From NCBI GenBank assembly GCA_018857735.1, contig JABMCL010001824.1:380001-444000 (forward strand): a stretch of DNA of 64,000 bases, given 5' to 3'. The notes under the pieces were generated by a model, which worked only from the letters and a program-made list of their open reading frames with translations, had not been told where the DNA came from and searched no databases. This DNA comes from Alviniconcha marisindica. Taxonomy: Eukaryota > Mollusca > Gastropoda > Provannidae. A program made the position numbers and the translations under genes. This document shows positions 1 through 13,917 of the stretch, piece by piece; position 1 is the stretch's first letter; the number at the start of each line of letters is the position of its first letter.

Positions 1-3000
1 AGTTTAAAATTTCAAGTTTTTATTTTGTCAGTCCGTTACGATCGAAGAATTGCCGATTCTGGGATAAACGTCGATTTTGTGACCGCGGTCTTTTTGCACA
101 AAGCGCGCCATGTTTACCCACAGTGCTTTGCGCCTACTTTCTCTTCAAACATGGTGCCAACAAGGAACGGTGAGTGAATTTTTGATTTGGGCCATGTACC
201 TTTTTACATTTTCGATTGAAATGTGATGTTGCGTCTGACAGATTAAATAGTTACTTTTCATTGATACAACGTTATTTTTGCATTTTCATTCGTAATTGTA
301 AGCGAAGTGACCATTATTCAACAGGTTTCGGTCGGCAGTGTGCAAATTCAAAGTGATGTCTTCGTTCGATAGCCCGCTGTTTCTCGGATGACGCAAGCAG
401 GCCTTAGGTCAGTGTTTCGATCGCAAGTGACCGAATTTTGCACAGTAATGTCCATGTTTCGATCAACGAACTATTTTTTCTTAGTGTTTCGATTGAAAGA
501 GAAAAACTTATACGTTCAAGTGTTTACTTCGTAATGGCGAAAATACCCGTGTTTACGACGGCACACGTTTCAGAGTTGATTTGCCGCTGTCAGACAGCGG
601 GTTTTTCATTTGTTCAGTCGATCGGAACAGCATGATGCCATGACACAAATTCTTACTCCTCAATACACTTCTGCAACTCTACAGGTTTATTATTGCCGTC
701 TGTGATGTGAACTAAGAGTTTTAAAAAAGGCATAGCCGTAAATTATCTATTTATACCAATTTATACAAATTGTACAAACACACACAACAACAAAAAGAAG
801 AGAAAGAAAAAGAAAGAAGCATTACCATGACATTAACATTGTGATTAGGGAGATTTTTTTAAAAATTATTTTATCTTCCCAGGCCTTCCCATTTCCCTGG
901 GATGAATAAAGCATATTGTTATTGTTGTTTTGATTCTATTTCTAGCAGGACAGATGCATTCTAAAGTGTGTGCTGAAACTAGTGAAAGCCAGAATAGAAT
1001 TTCTTAACTGATGTAGTTTTATATGTGCATTGCAGTACAAATACAATACAGTGCAGCATATAAAGTAGAATTATTGTGACAATTCACTATAAATATGCAA
1101 CATGAAGACAAAAAATTCATACAACACAAAATACAATACACTGTGGCACAATGTAGGGTGGGGGTGGAAGTTAGTAGGGATGAAAAGACCAAATGAACAG
1201 AAATTTAAAAAAGGAGGGGGTAACCTGGTATTTGTGTTATTATGTTTCAACTACAGCACTATGTATATATTAGTAATATTACCTAATGTCTGATATAGAT
1301 ATGTATATATATTCGGGGGAAAGTCAAAACACACACACGTGCAGACACACACAATATCTTATATGCATGTAGGTCTCCAGAGTTGCATACCTATAAATAA
1401 GGGAGACATATTTTCAAAAACAGTGTTATATTGCCTTATTTTGTACACATGCATGTTTCTTTTCAGGCTAAAGAGGTCGATGCTCCAAAAGGGCAAGAGC
1501 AAGTGTTTTTCATGACACAGCAGGGACAACATTAGTGGAGCATGAAGCCAGATTCGTCCTGGGAAGCACTGCAGTACTTAGGAACAGCAGAGAAATAAAG
1601 ATATGTCTCAATGCTGAAGTGCCAACTCACTGAAAACAAATCTTTTAAATTTATTAGGATGGGAAGAATTAGTGTTAACATGGAAAATTCTCTATGCTTT
1701 GTCATCAGTTTCCAGATTTGCATTACTGTTTCTGGTTACTTACAATGTGTTACAGTTGTTATTCCAGGTAGTGAGACTTGAATGCCAAATCAATGTCTTT
1801 GGTAATTGAATTTTACCTGCTGTTAACAATAGGGTATAGGGTGAAGTACATTTGTAATTCACATGGTTTTCTGTTTGTCAATGAAAGAATAATAATGACA
1901 ACTTGGCTGTACTTTTTCCAAGTCACATACTGACTGTCCAGTGTTACATATTCCATTGTGTCCTCTGATATGCGGGCATCCGACAGTGCATTACTTTAAA
2001 TAATGGTTTCGGCCTTCTTCAGTATTTATAGCAATGTGTCAGATGTAGGAAACTAAGTGATTTTATTAGCTGTGCATATGTTTTACAGGAAAGGAAGTGT
2101 TGTGTCCACCATAGAGTTGTTACATCCAACAGATAAAATGCTGAAAAAGGGCCTTTGACAAAATTACAACTATACAAGCAACTTGTTTAGTGCGCAGTCA
2201 TTAAAACCACTACTAAATCAGCTGGTAACATTTTGTTGCAGTGTAGGGAAATCAGCACTGTTATTTTATAAGCTGTGTATTGTGAGCATGGGAAATGTTA
2301 TGTCCATCCAATAATCGTTACATCCGACAGATAAAATGTAAAAAAAAATGTCGTTGATGACCTTATTTCATGCTGCAGTCATGGAAACAACTATGCTTCA
2401 TAAATTCTAATAAACACATCCTATTTTTGATTCAGTGTTGTGTTTCATTTTCATTTTATATAAAAAAATTAAAGTGGCAGTCTGTCGGATGTAACACAGG
2501 ACATCATTGTTATGATTTTGAATATGAAATAAAAAGTGAATTGAGTCAATTTAACTTTTACTGTCTTGTTATAAACGATGGATGTTTATTTTCCCCACAG
2601 ATTGATAGCAATCATTAAATTCAAGGATTAAATCAAAACAAACATTGTGTCCTGTGTTGCATCGACAGATTCAGGTGTCCGTCTTTAAATGTCTTTTTCT
2701 CAGACTTGCTTCATCAGTTATCTTTTTAAGACCTGAAATGTATATAAAAAAGACTTATCTTTTAAATGGTGTTACTTGCTAAATGACTTTTCTGCTTTTA
2801 TTTTTCACCCTAATGTCCACCTTCTAAGCAGCACCTTTTGGCACATGCTCATATATCAAAATGTGCAGAAATGGATGGGCTTTTAAATTCAAATTTTGTT
2901 TTATAAATTGTGTTATTTGATGTGTTGTCATGTAAATAGAAATTGCCATGCACATTCACTCATTCGTCTTTCATAATGAACAAAAAAATCAGGATATCAG

Positions 3001-3050
3001 TCCTAGTTCAACAGCAGCTGATTATTATTGAACAAGAACCATTGCCCCAT
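1..3050. other. 5' flank of the Rabin8-like gene, no coding gene recognised
   Basis: The first 650 bases are richer in CpG than what follows, and the rest is AT-rich. At 150-170 an ATG in the context 'caaacATGGTG' is followed after 19 bases by a good donor (AACG|GTGAGTG), so this could be a first exon. Joined directly to the exon at 6074, that ATG would read out of frame with the Rabin start, so if it is an exon it is more likely 5' UTR. Between about 2090 and 2660 a motif resembling 'gttacatccgacag' recurs in both orientations. I see no conserved protein here. Confidence 0.4.
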
Positions 3051-3338
3051 TGAACAAGCCAAGTTTCACATGTATGTAAGTCAATATTTATAGATTTTAT
3101 GCTCCAGAAATGGAAGCTTACCAAAATCAATTTCACCAAACCACATGGAAACATCACCTACACAGGCAGTAATAAGGCTAATGCTCAACGCCACAAGGCA
3201 ATATGCAATAGATATTACATTTGTTATAACACTGACATGTTTTCACAATCCCTGGAATCACAAACAGATTTCATAATGTTCAAACATGGCAACCATTGGA
3301 AATGGAGCACAACATATGCACAAACATTACAGTGAATT

Positions 3339-4540
3339 ACACTAACACTCATAAAAACTGAGCAGACAGTTTCTATCACTCTGGAAACACAGGTAAGTCT
3401 CACAACCCATACATTTGACATTTGTTTTCTGCTCTTTCTGTTTCTCTTTGTAACATTTTTTACAATTTTTTCTTTCCTTGGTCATAACAGGGATAATAGA
3501 ATGCATTGTGAACAAACATTTTTTTGAAACAAGAGGAACATCAGCATGTACATCAAGATCTGCAAGCTGCCTAATCTGCTCTGTTGTAAAGTCTAGCTGT
3601 CCATATCTGTCAGGTCTTTGTAGTTCTGGTATATCTGCATGCTTCATTCTGAAATCTTCAAACAAGATAAATGCATTCACACGTGCAATATGAAGAAAGT
3701 GGTAAAAGAGAGTTTTCTACCATTTATTTGTTTTACGCAAAGTGTTATGTATATTACTATGAACTATACTCATGTACATCGAAAGACCAATAAAACGATA
3801 AAACTCTTCAGGTGTTACTCTATGACTGGTAGAGGGAAGGTTTCTGGGGCCCAACAGTATTTGCATAATCTTTTTTTTTTTAAACAGTTAAAAAAAAGTC
3901 CATGGGACGCAGAAACTTGCCGATGTCAGCACAGGTCTTGCAGTCCTCAATGTAGACACCAGGTGGACGAGCAGGGCGGAAGGGGGGCAGGGGGTTCCTT
4001 GTCCCCGAGTTCTGCGTGTTGTAGCCATTGTCTCTGTAAGTGTAACAAAGTAAAAATTGAAATGTAAAAACACTTGTGCAATGGCATTCTTGTTTTATAA
4101 AAGAAGAAGGGAACTGAGAGTGTAAAATGGCAGATAAATCTAAGTCACTAACCTAACTGTTACAAGCACTTGTAAGCTATGTTTGACTGATGGACTAGAC
4201 CTGAAACAGAGAACAAGGTTCAAAGGTCAGTCTCGCCTATCCACTCGTTTCTGTCAATTTCACAGGTGAAATCTTTCAGGTCATACTGTTTGGGCTTGAA
4301 AACTGAAGCAGCAAGCATAAATATCTGTTCCAGTACTATAATGTTGTAGTTTTTGATGAGAACACAAGGAAATGTCATGATTTCACTGAGAGACAAGTGT
4401 AAACAAAGTACTTACACCATGTGAAGGCCAGGTGCCCGTCGAGTTGGATCTACAAATCCTCTTCCTCCCAGACCTCCTCATCTGAACTATGTGGCAGTTC
4501 ACTGTCTGAAGACTCATCAGAACTCATTTTCGCCAAATAT
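3339..4540 (-). mobile_element. decayed piggyBac-like transposase remnant
   Basis: Read on the minus strand, this holds ordered pieces of a piggyBac (PGBD) transposase. First is an acidic N-terminus beginning MSSDESSDSE near 4527. Next is a block near 4040-3900 containing NGYNTQNSGTRNP and later LRPMDFF. Then comes TPEEFYRFIGLSMYMSIV near 3810-3750. Last is a C-terminal block, 3715-3342, with FYHFLHIARVNAFILFEDFR and a cysteine-rich tail (CKKC, CMGC, YLC, NC) matching the family's terminal zinc-binding region. The central part that should carry the catalytic Asp residues is missing between the third and fourth blocks. A stop interrupts the fourth block (KW-stop-KTLFYH) and frames shift between blocks. 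An AG acceptor-like site precedes the second block, so an old intron is possible. The element cannot code for an active enzyme. Family assignment rests on remembered motifs. Confidence 0.7.
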
Positions 4541-4749
4541 ACGCTCGCACTGTGTACGCTGAACTGAAACAAAATGGAAAATGGCGGCAAAATGGAAAAT
4601 GCTGCATGATGCATTTGCGTTGCGTAATTGTAATTGAAAAATAATCTAAATGACGTCATTTTGCACACAAAATGCCCAGACTGAGTTTCCTTGATGTATT
4701 TCTCGCAGAAAAATACTAGGTTCATTTTTTATAACTACTAAAATGGCAA

Positions 4750-6073
4750 GTTTGTCCATCGATCACCAGTGATTGAAATTCAAGGGAAAGAACTGCAAGG
4801 AGTTAACAAGGGTTTTTTGCACCTGCCCCTGTGCTGAGAAGACTGTAATGCTACATCATCCAACCTGAGACAGCTTCTCCATGGATACATTTAAATTACA
4901 ACAAAGCACAGGAGACATGGAGACACAAATTATTTATCTGTACCTGTTTTTTCTGCACTTCACATGTGAGGAACACAGTTTTCAGTTAAAAGACCTAGCG
5001 TGATCTATGTGTAATGTAAATTTGTTGGATTGAGTTGTCTGATATCGGTTTAATTAATTACAAATCATAATACTGGTTTAATACCAGTATTATGATTTGT
5101 AGCATCAGATTAACTTAATGTGCAAAAGATGAGTTTATTTGCTGAAAGTGAAATTCTTTATCTTATTTATTACAACAAGATGGGCATGCAATGTTTTTGC
5201 CCATTTTGTTACTGGTGAATTATGTTTTACATTTGATCTTAGAACATTTAGGACATAGGTGTTGAACTTGAAGGTATAAACACCTTGACGAGTAAGTCAG
5301 ACCTGAGGTCTTCGAAAAACAAAAGAGAAGAAAAAGGTAAAATCCTGATCCAGACCAGTGCCTTTCTTAACACAGAACAAGGATTCAGTTTGCCAAGCAA
5401 AAACAGAAAAATGATCTTTTTTCTTTCTCTCCCTTCTGCTGATAAAGTTCAAAAAGGTCCACATTAATTTTGTGTGGTTGTTAATGTTGGTAATGAACAA
5501 GTTTGAAGACGTCATCTGGTTGGAGAATTTATAATTTGTTCTTTTTTTGTGCTTTTTTTTTCTTTTTTCTTCTCCCTTTTCTTTGTTGATTTTCCCTGTC
5601 TTTATCTGCAATATAAAACTAAGAGCACAAGATCATGAATGTGACTGATGTCTTCTTAATAGATGAGTGACTATAAGTGTGCATGGATTTTGTGACATTT
5701 TGCTGAGACTCGGAGACGCCTTCTGAATAATATATTTTCTCACTTGTGCTTTCTTTGTCTGTGCTTGAGGACATTTTGCTTAGAGTTAGAGTGAGAGACA
5801 CAAGTTGGAAAACAACAACAACAAAAAACATGGAGAAACCTGATGTAAATAATTGGTGCTTATTAAGAATTAACTCACTCAGTCATCCACAGTCTTTTTC
5901 CAGTCACATCTGAGTTGTTTGCTATGTATTTAAATCAGAGCAGTTTCATACTTTTCTTTTTGTGTGTTTCCTTTTTCTTTTCTTTTTCTTCATTTTTGCT
6001 GTTTATGATAATATGAAGGAGTGTCATTTTCACAGATTTGCCAGTGTTTTATATGTTTTGGCTATGCTCCCAG
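4750..6073. other. AT-rich non-coding stretch upstream of the first Rabin coding exon
   Basis: No gene is recognised. The stretch holds a perfect 18-bp hairpin at 5060-5100 and pyrimidine-rich runs at about 5540-5600 and 5955-6000. The latter lies 70-120 bases upstream of the acceptor of the first coding exon. Confidence 0.5.
5060..5100. repeat. perfect hairpin, 18-bp stem and 5-nt loop
   Basis: Bases 5060-5077 (ACAAATCATAATACTGGT) are the exact reverse complement of 5083-5100, separated by TTAAT. It is too short to call a transposon and has no clear flanking duplication. Confidence 0.85.
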
Positions 6074-6381
6074 GACAAGATGTCTCAAAATCAAGCCCCG
6101 TTTGTGGTGGCCACCAGCAACCCTCCACACAACATCAGCCCTATGGTTGGTCACAGCCCTGTTACCTCCCCTGCAGCCAACCGCTCGGCCATCATCATCA
6201 CAGCTCACATCGACAACCACAAGCAGCAGGGCGCATCGCCTGCGGCAGCATCAGGCCATCGCAGGGCACAAAGCGATGCTACTCACAGACGACAGCAGTT
6301 TGCGGAGAGCCCTCAGGGCTCAGTGCATGACCAGGTGGACATTGCCAGCAGTCGCACCTCACCTGTTAGGGCAGACATCAG
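6074..6381 (+). CDS. RAB3IP: Rabin8-like coding exon 1 (residues 1-100, start codon)
   Basis: The acceptor CTATGCTCCCAG is followed by GACAAG and then ATG at 6080, so at least one non-coding 5' exon lies upstream. The peptide starts [16 protein letters not shown] and is rich in Ser, Pro, His and Gln with no fold expected. The donor at 6382 (ATCAG|GTGAAT) leaves phase 2. Confidence 0.85.
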
Positions 6382-9300
6382 GTGAATGGGGGCAGTTTGG
6401 CGTCACTTTGGGATTTAACTTACGGCTGAAGAAGAATAAAATTTGAAACAAGAATGACTGCTAGGGTTCTAAAACAAGATCCAAACACATAATCAGTTTG
6501 AAAAAAGAGACGATATTTGTTAGGACAAAACACGTGCTGTGTTTTATCCAAATAAATAGCAAATAATTAAATTTGAACCTTGTATGTGTTTGGGTCTTAA
6601 CTTTGACCTGTCTGACATTTTCAGAAGTGTTATATAACTTGTACAGAAAGGCCAGTTGGGGCAATTTGTAAAACTGAAAGACAGAGAAAAACAGAAATAT
6701 AGACCTGTTGGTATAGGAGGTTGAGCAGCACAAGGAATTTGTGGTCAGCTGAAATACCCTGTGGTAATCTACTCTTTTCCCAGCCAAACCAGTATACTAC
6801 TGTGGCTATAATTAGAACTGACACAGATTATGGTGCGTGTGTGTGTGCATGGGTGTGTGTGTGTGTGTACATGTTTCTGTCACTCTGTTGCAAATGTATG
6901 TGTGAAATATAAGTAGGCCCACTTTTCACAATATTTGAAACACAAGCCAGCCTTCTTTAAGCGTATATATCATCAAACCCCAGTAAGAGACTGAACTGAT
7001 TTAACTTACTTTTTTTTTCTTTTTTTTAAATTGAAGTTTTCTCTCCAGGTTCATTTGCCACGCACAAGGTTTTTACTGTCCGCATTGATGACTTGTGTTT
7101 AGCCTCGGATAGCAGTCTCTGGACTCCAAGCCCCCATGGGACTTTTGGCAGGAGTTGTCAGTCTGGTTAGCTGAGTGCAGCTTGCACTCTGAAGAAACAG
7201 AGTTAAAGAGCAAATAGCATGGTACAGTAACAGTGTCACTCCCACAGGCGCCTGAAGAAGAAAGAACTATGTGGTGAAGCAGAAGGCAAAGTTGAAGTTT
7301 GAATGATGTGTCATCTTGTTGGGTTAAACATGACAGTTCAGCAAAGCAGAAGGTAAAGTGGAAGTTTGAATGATGTGTCATCTTGTTGGGTTAAACATGA
7401 CAGTTCAGCAAAGCAGAAGGTAAAGTGGAAGTTTGAATGATGTGTCATCCTGTTGGGTTAAACATGACAGTTCATCGAAGACCCCCAGCAAGTCATCACC
7501 TGCTGCTGCTGCTGAGAACAGCCTGTCTGCGGCATCCACCAATGGGCACTCACCCTCCTCGGCGTCCAGCAGAGCAGGAGAGCAAGGCGACAGCGTTGCC
7601 AACCTCTCATCGCCAGATTCCAGGTGGGAACTGTCATCGTCTTCTGGGTCGTTCTTTAGTCAGACTGTGGGAAATCCAGTCAAAAATCGAAATGTGAGAA
7701 AATGACGCTGAAACATCTTGTTTTTGCCACTAACTCGTTCACATTTGAAGACCAAGTGAAAGCTAAATGACATGGCATACATTTTCCGATATAAGCTGTT
7801 TCCTGCCTCAGCCAAATCCCGGACAAAGCTACACCTTACGAGGTAAGCCTTGCATGTCCATAGTAATTTTATAGTATGCGGACTGCGTGCTGTACATGAA
7901 ACGGCCAAATGAGGGTAGTGTCCAGGACAAATATGATGCCTCCTGTTCAGGGGTGCCATGTTCAGTTTTTCTGTTAAGCTGGCCGACATGTTCCACCAAC
8001 AAGATGAAAGCAGTTGGTTGAACTGTTCATTCATATCACACATGCTTCCCAGGTTTGAAGAGCACACACTGGTTGAGGGTGAAGAGAAATGCTTGGGGAC
8101 ATGGTGTGAGATACATTGTCCCAAGCATTGCCAGAATTTTGCCTGGCTCAAGCAAAGTATCCGAACGATACTGAAAGTATTGAAAGGGAAGGTGTGCATG
8201 CGCTTGTTTTTACCCCGACTGTCTAGGGCACGCAGCATGGTTGATAAGTGTGTAAACTGTGCTAAAATTGAAAGCATTTTCCGTGTGCATAAATATGATG
8301 CCATCTTTTCCTTTAATAAAGGTGTGGAAAATAAAAAGGGGGTTAAGAAAGAATGGATTTTCATTGTTGTTCATGAGTGAACCCTGCAATCAGGATGTTC
8401 AGGCACTGACTATTTGATGTTCTGGGTAGTATTGGGCATCCCGGTGTTGGGTGTCTTGTCTGCTGTATCTTTTACATCTTGCCATAAGATGCAAGACAGG
8501 AACAGAGGTTCACTGGGTGTTCTACTTTGTGTCTGGTCCATATCTGTTAATTCTACACATCTAGAGATTCATTGCATGTGTTGTTTGTGTGTGTGCTAAT
8601 TCCTCCAATGTAGAGGTTCTTTTCGCAGTCCATCGGAGCTGGAAGGTGTTGAACTGCGCCGTAAGCAGCGCCCACTTCGACAGGCCCAGAGTGACGTGCC
8701 TTTGGCCATGACCTCGGAGCAACGTCGCTGCTCCCAATCACTAACAGACGCCAAGGAGCTTGCATATGCACGTTTGATGGCAGAGCTCACCAAAGCACAC
8801 AGGGTGAGAATCTGTCAATAAAGCAAAATGAAGTAAGTTAAAAAGACACAGAAAATGTAAATAACTGGGTGTCTGACATTGCTATTCCCATTTGTGCTTT
8901 GTTATTTTTCGGAGGTATACAAGTGAATGTGACGCTGAAGATGGTGTGTTTTTACAAATTTAAAAGTTTGCTCTGTTCTTTGTGTGTGTGTGTGTGTATA
9001 AAACATGACATTAATAGCTGGCAAGTGTGAAGGACTCTTCTTGAATACAAACTTCATAAAAAAATTGATGTAACAAAATGTTTTCCAGATGCCACCATGT
9101 AACAGAAAGTGTAATGATTACCAGAAAGGGAGACTATCAGTGCAGAATAGAATGACTGGTCTGTCCATTTACCTCCCTTGCCTACTCTGTCTTCCCTTGT
9201 CTGTCCACTTACCTACACTTGCTACTTCAAGACTGCAGATCTGTAATTCCATGAAAGTGATTATTTCAGAGCCAAAGTTTAACTCGATCAGAGTGCTGAA

Positions 9301-12300
9301 ACGGTAACCCCCAGGGAATTGCATAATCACAGCATTTTCACCCGGAACACTAATTACGTCTAATGATCACCATCTCAGTTAATGTTATTTTGCCGGTAAC
9401 TATGCACTCAAGTGATGTGTCACTTGACGCAGAAAGCGCTCAGTGAGATAACAACAGATCAGGTTTTAATAATAGTGACAAGTCAGCTAAGGTTTAAAGA
9501 ACTGGTCTTTTTTTCTTTCTTTTTTTCTCCATTTGTATTTCATACAAAAGACAGTTCAGATAAAGATTAAAAATAAAAATAAAAACATATTGTGAAAGAC
9601 CATTGAGACTGTTGGTTTCAGGATTGGTCTTTTTGAAAAATGAATTCATCTGAGGTGCACGGGATAAGACTTTGTTGCATTTAAAGTGCTTAACATATTG
9701 CAGATGATAAATGGAATGTTAGGAACCAAAACAAACACACAGACATTGAAACTTGTAACATGGACACGATGACAGCAAAAGGGAAGGCCAGTTAATCCCA
9801 TAGAAGAAAATTCCAGTCTGCTGGGAAACGGTGGACATTATAATGTGTTGTGGTGTTATTCTGGTGAGATGAAGGCTGTGTTTCCTAACCGCTGACAGGA
9901 GTTACGCCTGAGGGACGAGGAGTGTGAAAAGCTGAGCAAGCTGCGGACACAGATGGAACACGAGATCGACGAACTCACCGCTGCTCTCTTTACGGTCAGT
10001 TGGCTCGTGGCGTGCAGGCCGCTGCCTAGGTTGGTGCAGGGATGAGGGAGCGAACCCCCTCACAAATGATTAATTGAATAAAAGATGATTTGCTCAACAA
10101 CACATGCACGTGGAAACTTGTTTTGTAGGTATGTTTTGTAATTAAAAAAGGTGTGAGTTGTTTTGTTCAGATAGGGGACTAGGAGGGATCTGCAAGTATG
10201 ACGAAAACACAATCCAATGTAAATAATTTATGAGATGTTTTAATACCTGTAGGACCAGCCAAGCAGAGTATGCATCTAGTAGCCTAAGAAAGATCGATTT
10301 CTAGCCCTGATATAACTTTATGTGGTTGACTGGGCTCAAAGCTCCAGCTTGCTAACTAACTTCTCTGAACAGGTTGTAAGTCATTCCATGTACAAATCTC
10401 CCCCCCCCCCCCCCCCCCCCCTGATTTACCTGAATAAAAAAAAGAACCCTCACAGTTAAAAACCCACATTATCCAAACACATTTTAGGTGATTGTCACGT
10501 ATTAAAGGTGTATTAAACATGTTTGGTAAGAGTGTGGTGAGTGTGCAGGTGAAAGGTTTCAACTGACTCCCTTGGTGATGTTAGGTGAGAACAGTTGTGT
10601 GGTAGGTAATTTGCTGGGCCCAGTGCAGACAGGTTCTTGTTCTGACAAAAGGCTGTGCTGTGACATTGCAGGAGGCAAACAACATGGTGCAAGAGGCAAA
10701 CATTAAACGGATGAATGCGGAGAAACATCTGGAGGATGCCAACCACAAGGTGAGACTTTGGGCTTTCGGGTGACTGTCTCTTCAGTCCGTCATGTTACCG
10801 TCATGCCCTCAGCGCCTTTTATTGATATTCAGTGCGTACATAATGTGTCGGCAAAGTAACATGGTATTTAAAAAGTGTCACCAAGTGCATCTGCACATTG
10901 TGTTTGTGTTGTTGTATGTGCTCTGTGTGTCGCTCTGTCACTGTTCTTTCGTGTGTGTACGTCATTTGATCTTTTACATGTTACGTGTTGTGATTTAGAT
11001 GTCACTATAAGTCTGAGTGAGACAGAGGGAGAGAAGGCGAGAGGGAATAACAACGACCTCTCATATATACCGTCCAAAAGAAAAGAAGAAATAAAATCAG
11101 GAACCTCTGGCTGTGGGTCGTTTGTTGTTGGCCGGGATGTTATTCAGCTTCCCTACTTCCAATCCTGCTAGTGAGCACCAGATGTAAACAGTCGGTGGTG
11201 GAAGTTGCAGGTTGGAAGTAAGGAATAACAAACGAGCCACAGCCAGAGGTTCCTGATTATATTTCTTCTTTTCTTTTGGATGGTACATACGGGAGGTTTT
11301 TGTTATGCCCTCTTGTCTTCTCTCGCTCTGTCTCACTCAGACTTATAGTGACGTCTAAATCACAACACGTAACACATACGTGAAAGTTTGAATGACGTAC
11401 GCACACATAAGAACACCGACAGAGCGACACACAGAGTACACACAACAACACAAACACAATGTGCGGATGCACTCGGTTACAAAAGTTTGCAGGAATCTGA
11501 TATTTGAAAAGTGCTTTTCATTGTTACCTGTTAATCTACCTGGGCTGTCATCAGAAGCTATAAGCAGGGTCTTGACATGTCCTTGGACATCACCTCAGTT
11601 ACTTCCTCCTTTGGACAAACCCCTCAAACAAAGATTTACCGGTTTAGGGTGGCTGACTGGCAGGGGACCTTTACGCATAGCAAATTATCACAGTTACACT
11701 GGGCCACATACTATTTCAGCTGGAAAGAAGTGTCACATTGCTGAGCTTTGTCCGCCGCATGGTCATAACAGTTGTTCAGTCCAGGTTGGCAGTCTTCAGA
11801 GCAAGTGTGTGGCCCAGAAACCAAGATGGAGGAAAAAATTTAAAGAAATGTGTGAGCTTGTATAGCAGCCATTGTTCGGTCATCCTCCATCATGACAGTT
11901 TGCTTCCTTTCTTTCTAGATAGGAAGCGTTTGTGGAGGTTAATGCCACCGCTGTAGGATTTTTACCTGTCTTTTCTGGATAGGAAGTGTTTGTGGAGGTT
12001 AACGCCACAGTTGTAGAATTGTTGCCCACCTTTTAATTTCAGGTTGAAATTCTCCAAGGGGAGGTTGCTGCTTTGAAGGATCTGGTGATGACGTCCACGC
12101 CGAGTACCCCCAACAAACACCTGCATCCCCAGATCTGCCAGATCAGTCCCAAGAAGGAAAAGAAGTCCTCCCGGGGCCATCGTCGCTCCACATCCCACCA
12201 TGAGTTTACCAAGGAGACCCGGGCGGAGGCGGAGGAGATGCAGCAAACCACCAGCAAGGTTAAGGAGGTCGGTGACGGTCCTTCTCTCCTTTCTGTCTCT

Positions 12301-12323
12301 GTGTTTCTTTCTCAGTCAGTCTT

Positions 12324-12390
<67 letters not shown>

Positions 12391-12697
12391 CCATGTCTGT
12401 GTGTGTGTGTGTCTCTCTCTCTCTCTGTACGCACGTGTGCAGCTGGTGCTGCGAACATGCTGTTTTGTGTTTGTGTGGAACTTCTTATAAATTCTCATGG
12501 ATCAGATTTCACTCACTCATTCGTGCCTGTATGTATAAATGATGCCCTGTAAGTTTATGTTTACTCATCAGTAGCTTAGCAAGGACTAGTTGTTGGGTTT
12601 TCAACTGAACCTAAACTACAAACCTTGTAAAATAAAATTTATGAGTTCGAGCTTGTGTGTGTCTCTCTCTCTCTCCCTCTCTGTATCTCTGTCCCTC

Positions 12698-12732
<35 letters not shown>

Positions 12733-12735
12733 TTG

Positions 12736-12767
<32 letters not shown>

Positions 12768-13830
12768 CCTCTCTCTCTCCCTCTCTCTCTCCCCTCTCAA
12801 GGGCCCTGCCTACCAGTTTCTTTTATTCTTTCCTTATCCCACGCCAGCCACCCAGCATTTAGAGCAGGCACCCATTACTGTGCAGATTCTGTGCTGTTGG
12901 TCTGTACTCTTTTTTCTCTGGGCTGATTTTGTGGATTGGACTTGAGAAAGGGCCTACATATCAGAAGACTTTTGAAGTGCGCGTTTGCTTATGGCAGAGT
13001 TTGATCATCCTGAGGTGACCCTGTGCAGTTGACAGGATGTTGAAGCCAGTTACTAACTAACATACAGTTACTGCAAACATACAGTTACTAACTAACAAAC
13101 ATAGCCAACCTGGAACAGGGAAGAAAGAAAAAAAACTAATCAAAACAAAGAAACTATCAGTGTGGGGCTACAATGAACCGCTTGTCATCTTGCCAACACT
13201 GACAGTGCGCCAAGCGCAAGACAGCCCCGATCTGCTGCTGTGAATGGGGGGCATGTGCAGATTCATTGCGGTGCTTGGCAACATAAGACAACTCAACCAA
13301 CAAGAGAGTTGGTTGGTGCTTGAAAGGTATAGCGCAAACACAACAAAGACCCGAGTCACCTACCGTAACTCTCACCTGGCATGTCCATAAATACAAGGTA
13401 CATAAACTCCACAAAAGGTGCATGATTAATTAAACCGTGAATGAGATCAAAGCTAATATGCAAGATCAACAAACATTCCCAGATTGGTCTGTAAATGAAT
13501 CCATGTTGTATTCAGGGGTTATAATGATGTACATCTGTCCTGCTTCTTGGGTCGGATGGTTCAGTCCGGCAGTGGTGTGCGTCAGTGCTCTTACGGTTGC
13601 AATTCTTTCTGTGCCTTCTGGTCTGTTTTTGGGTCTAGTCCCGCCTTTTGCACGTCATTCTTTTGTATAGAGCTCTTCTTACTGTGGTTCAAGCCAGGAG
13701 CCATTCATTGACTCGCAGGTTTGTGGAATGCAGTGCCCCAGCCGTTTGTCATTTGTTTCATTGAAGCTTATCATTGTTGCAGAGTTTGGTTTGGTTTGGG
13801 GGTCTTTCACATTTTGTCTGTGTTGTGTAT

Positions 13831-13917
<87 letters not shown>

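Noticed and set aside
150..180. first coding exon of the Rabin gene starting at the ATG near 150
   Set aside because: Direct splicing to 6074 would place the downstream Rabin frame out of phase; at best it is an untranslated exon or upstream ORF.
12200..12552. ORFs rich in alternating Cys-Val or His-Thr over GT/AC runs (also at 13721-14014, 30913-31341, 60424-60807)
   Set aside because: They are translations of microsatellites with no start context, conservation or splice logic.
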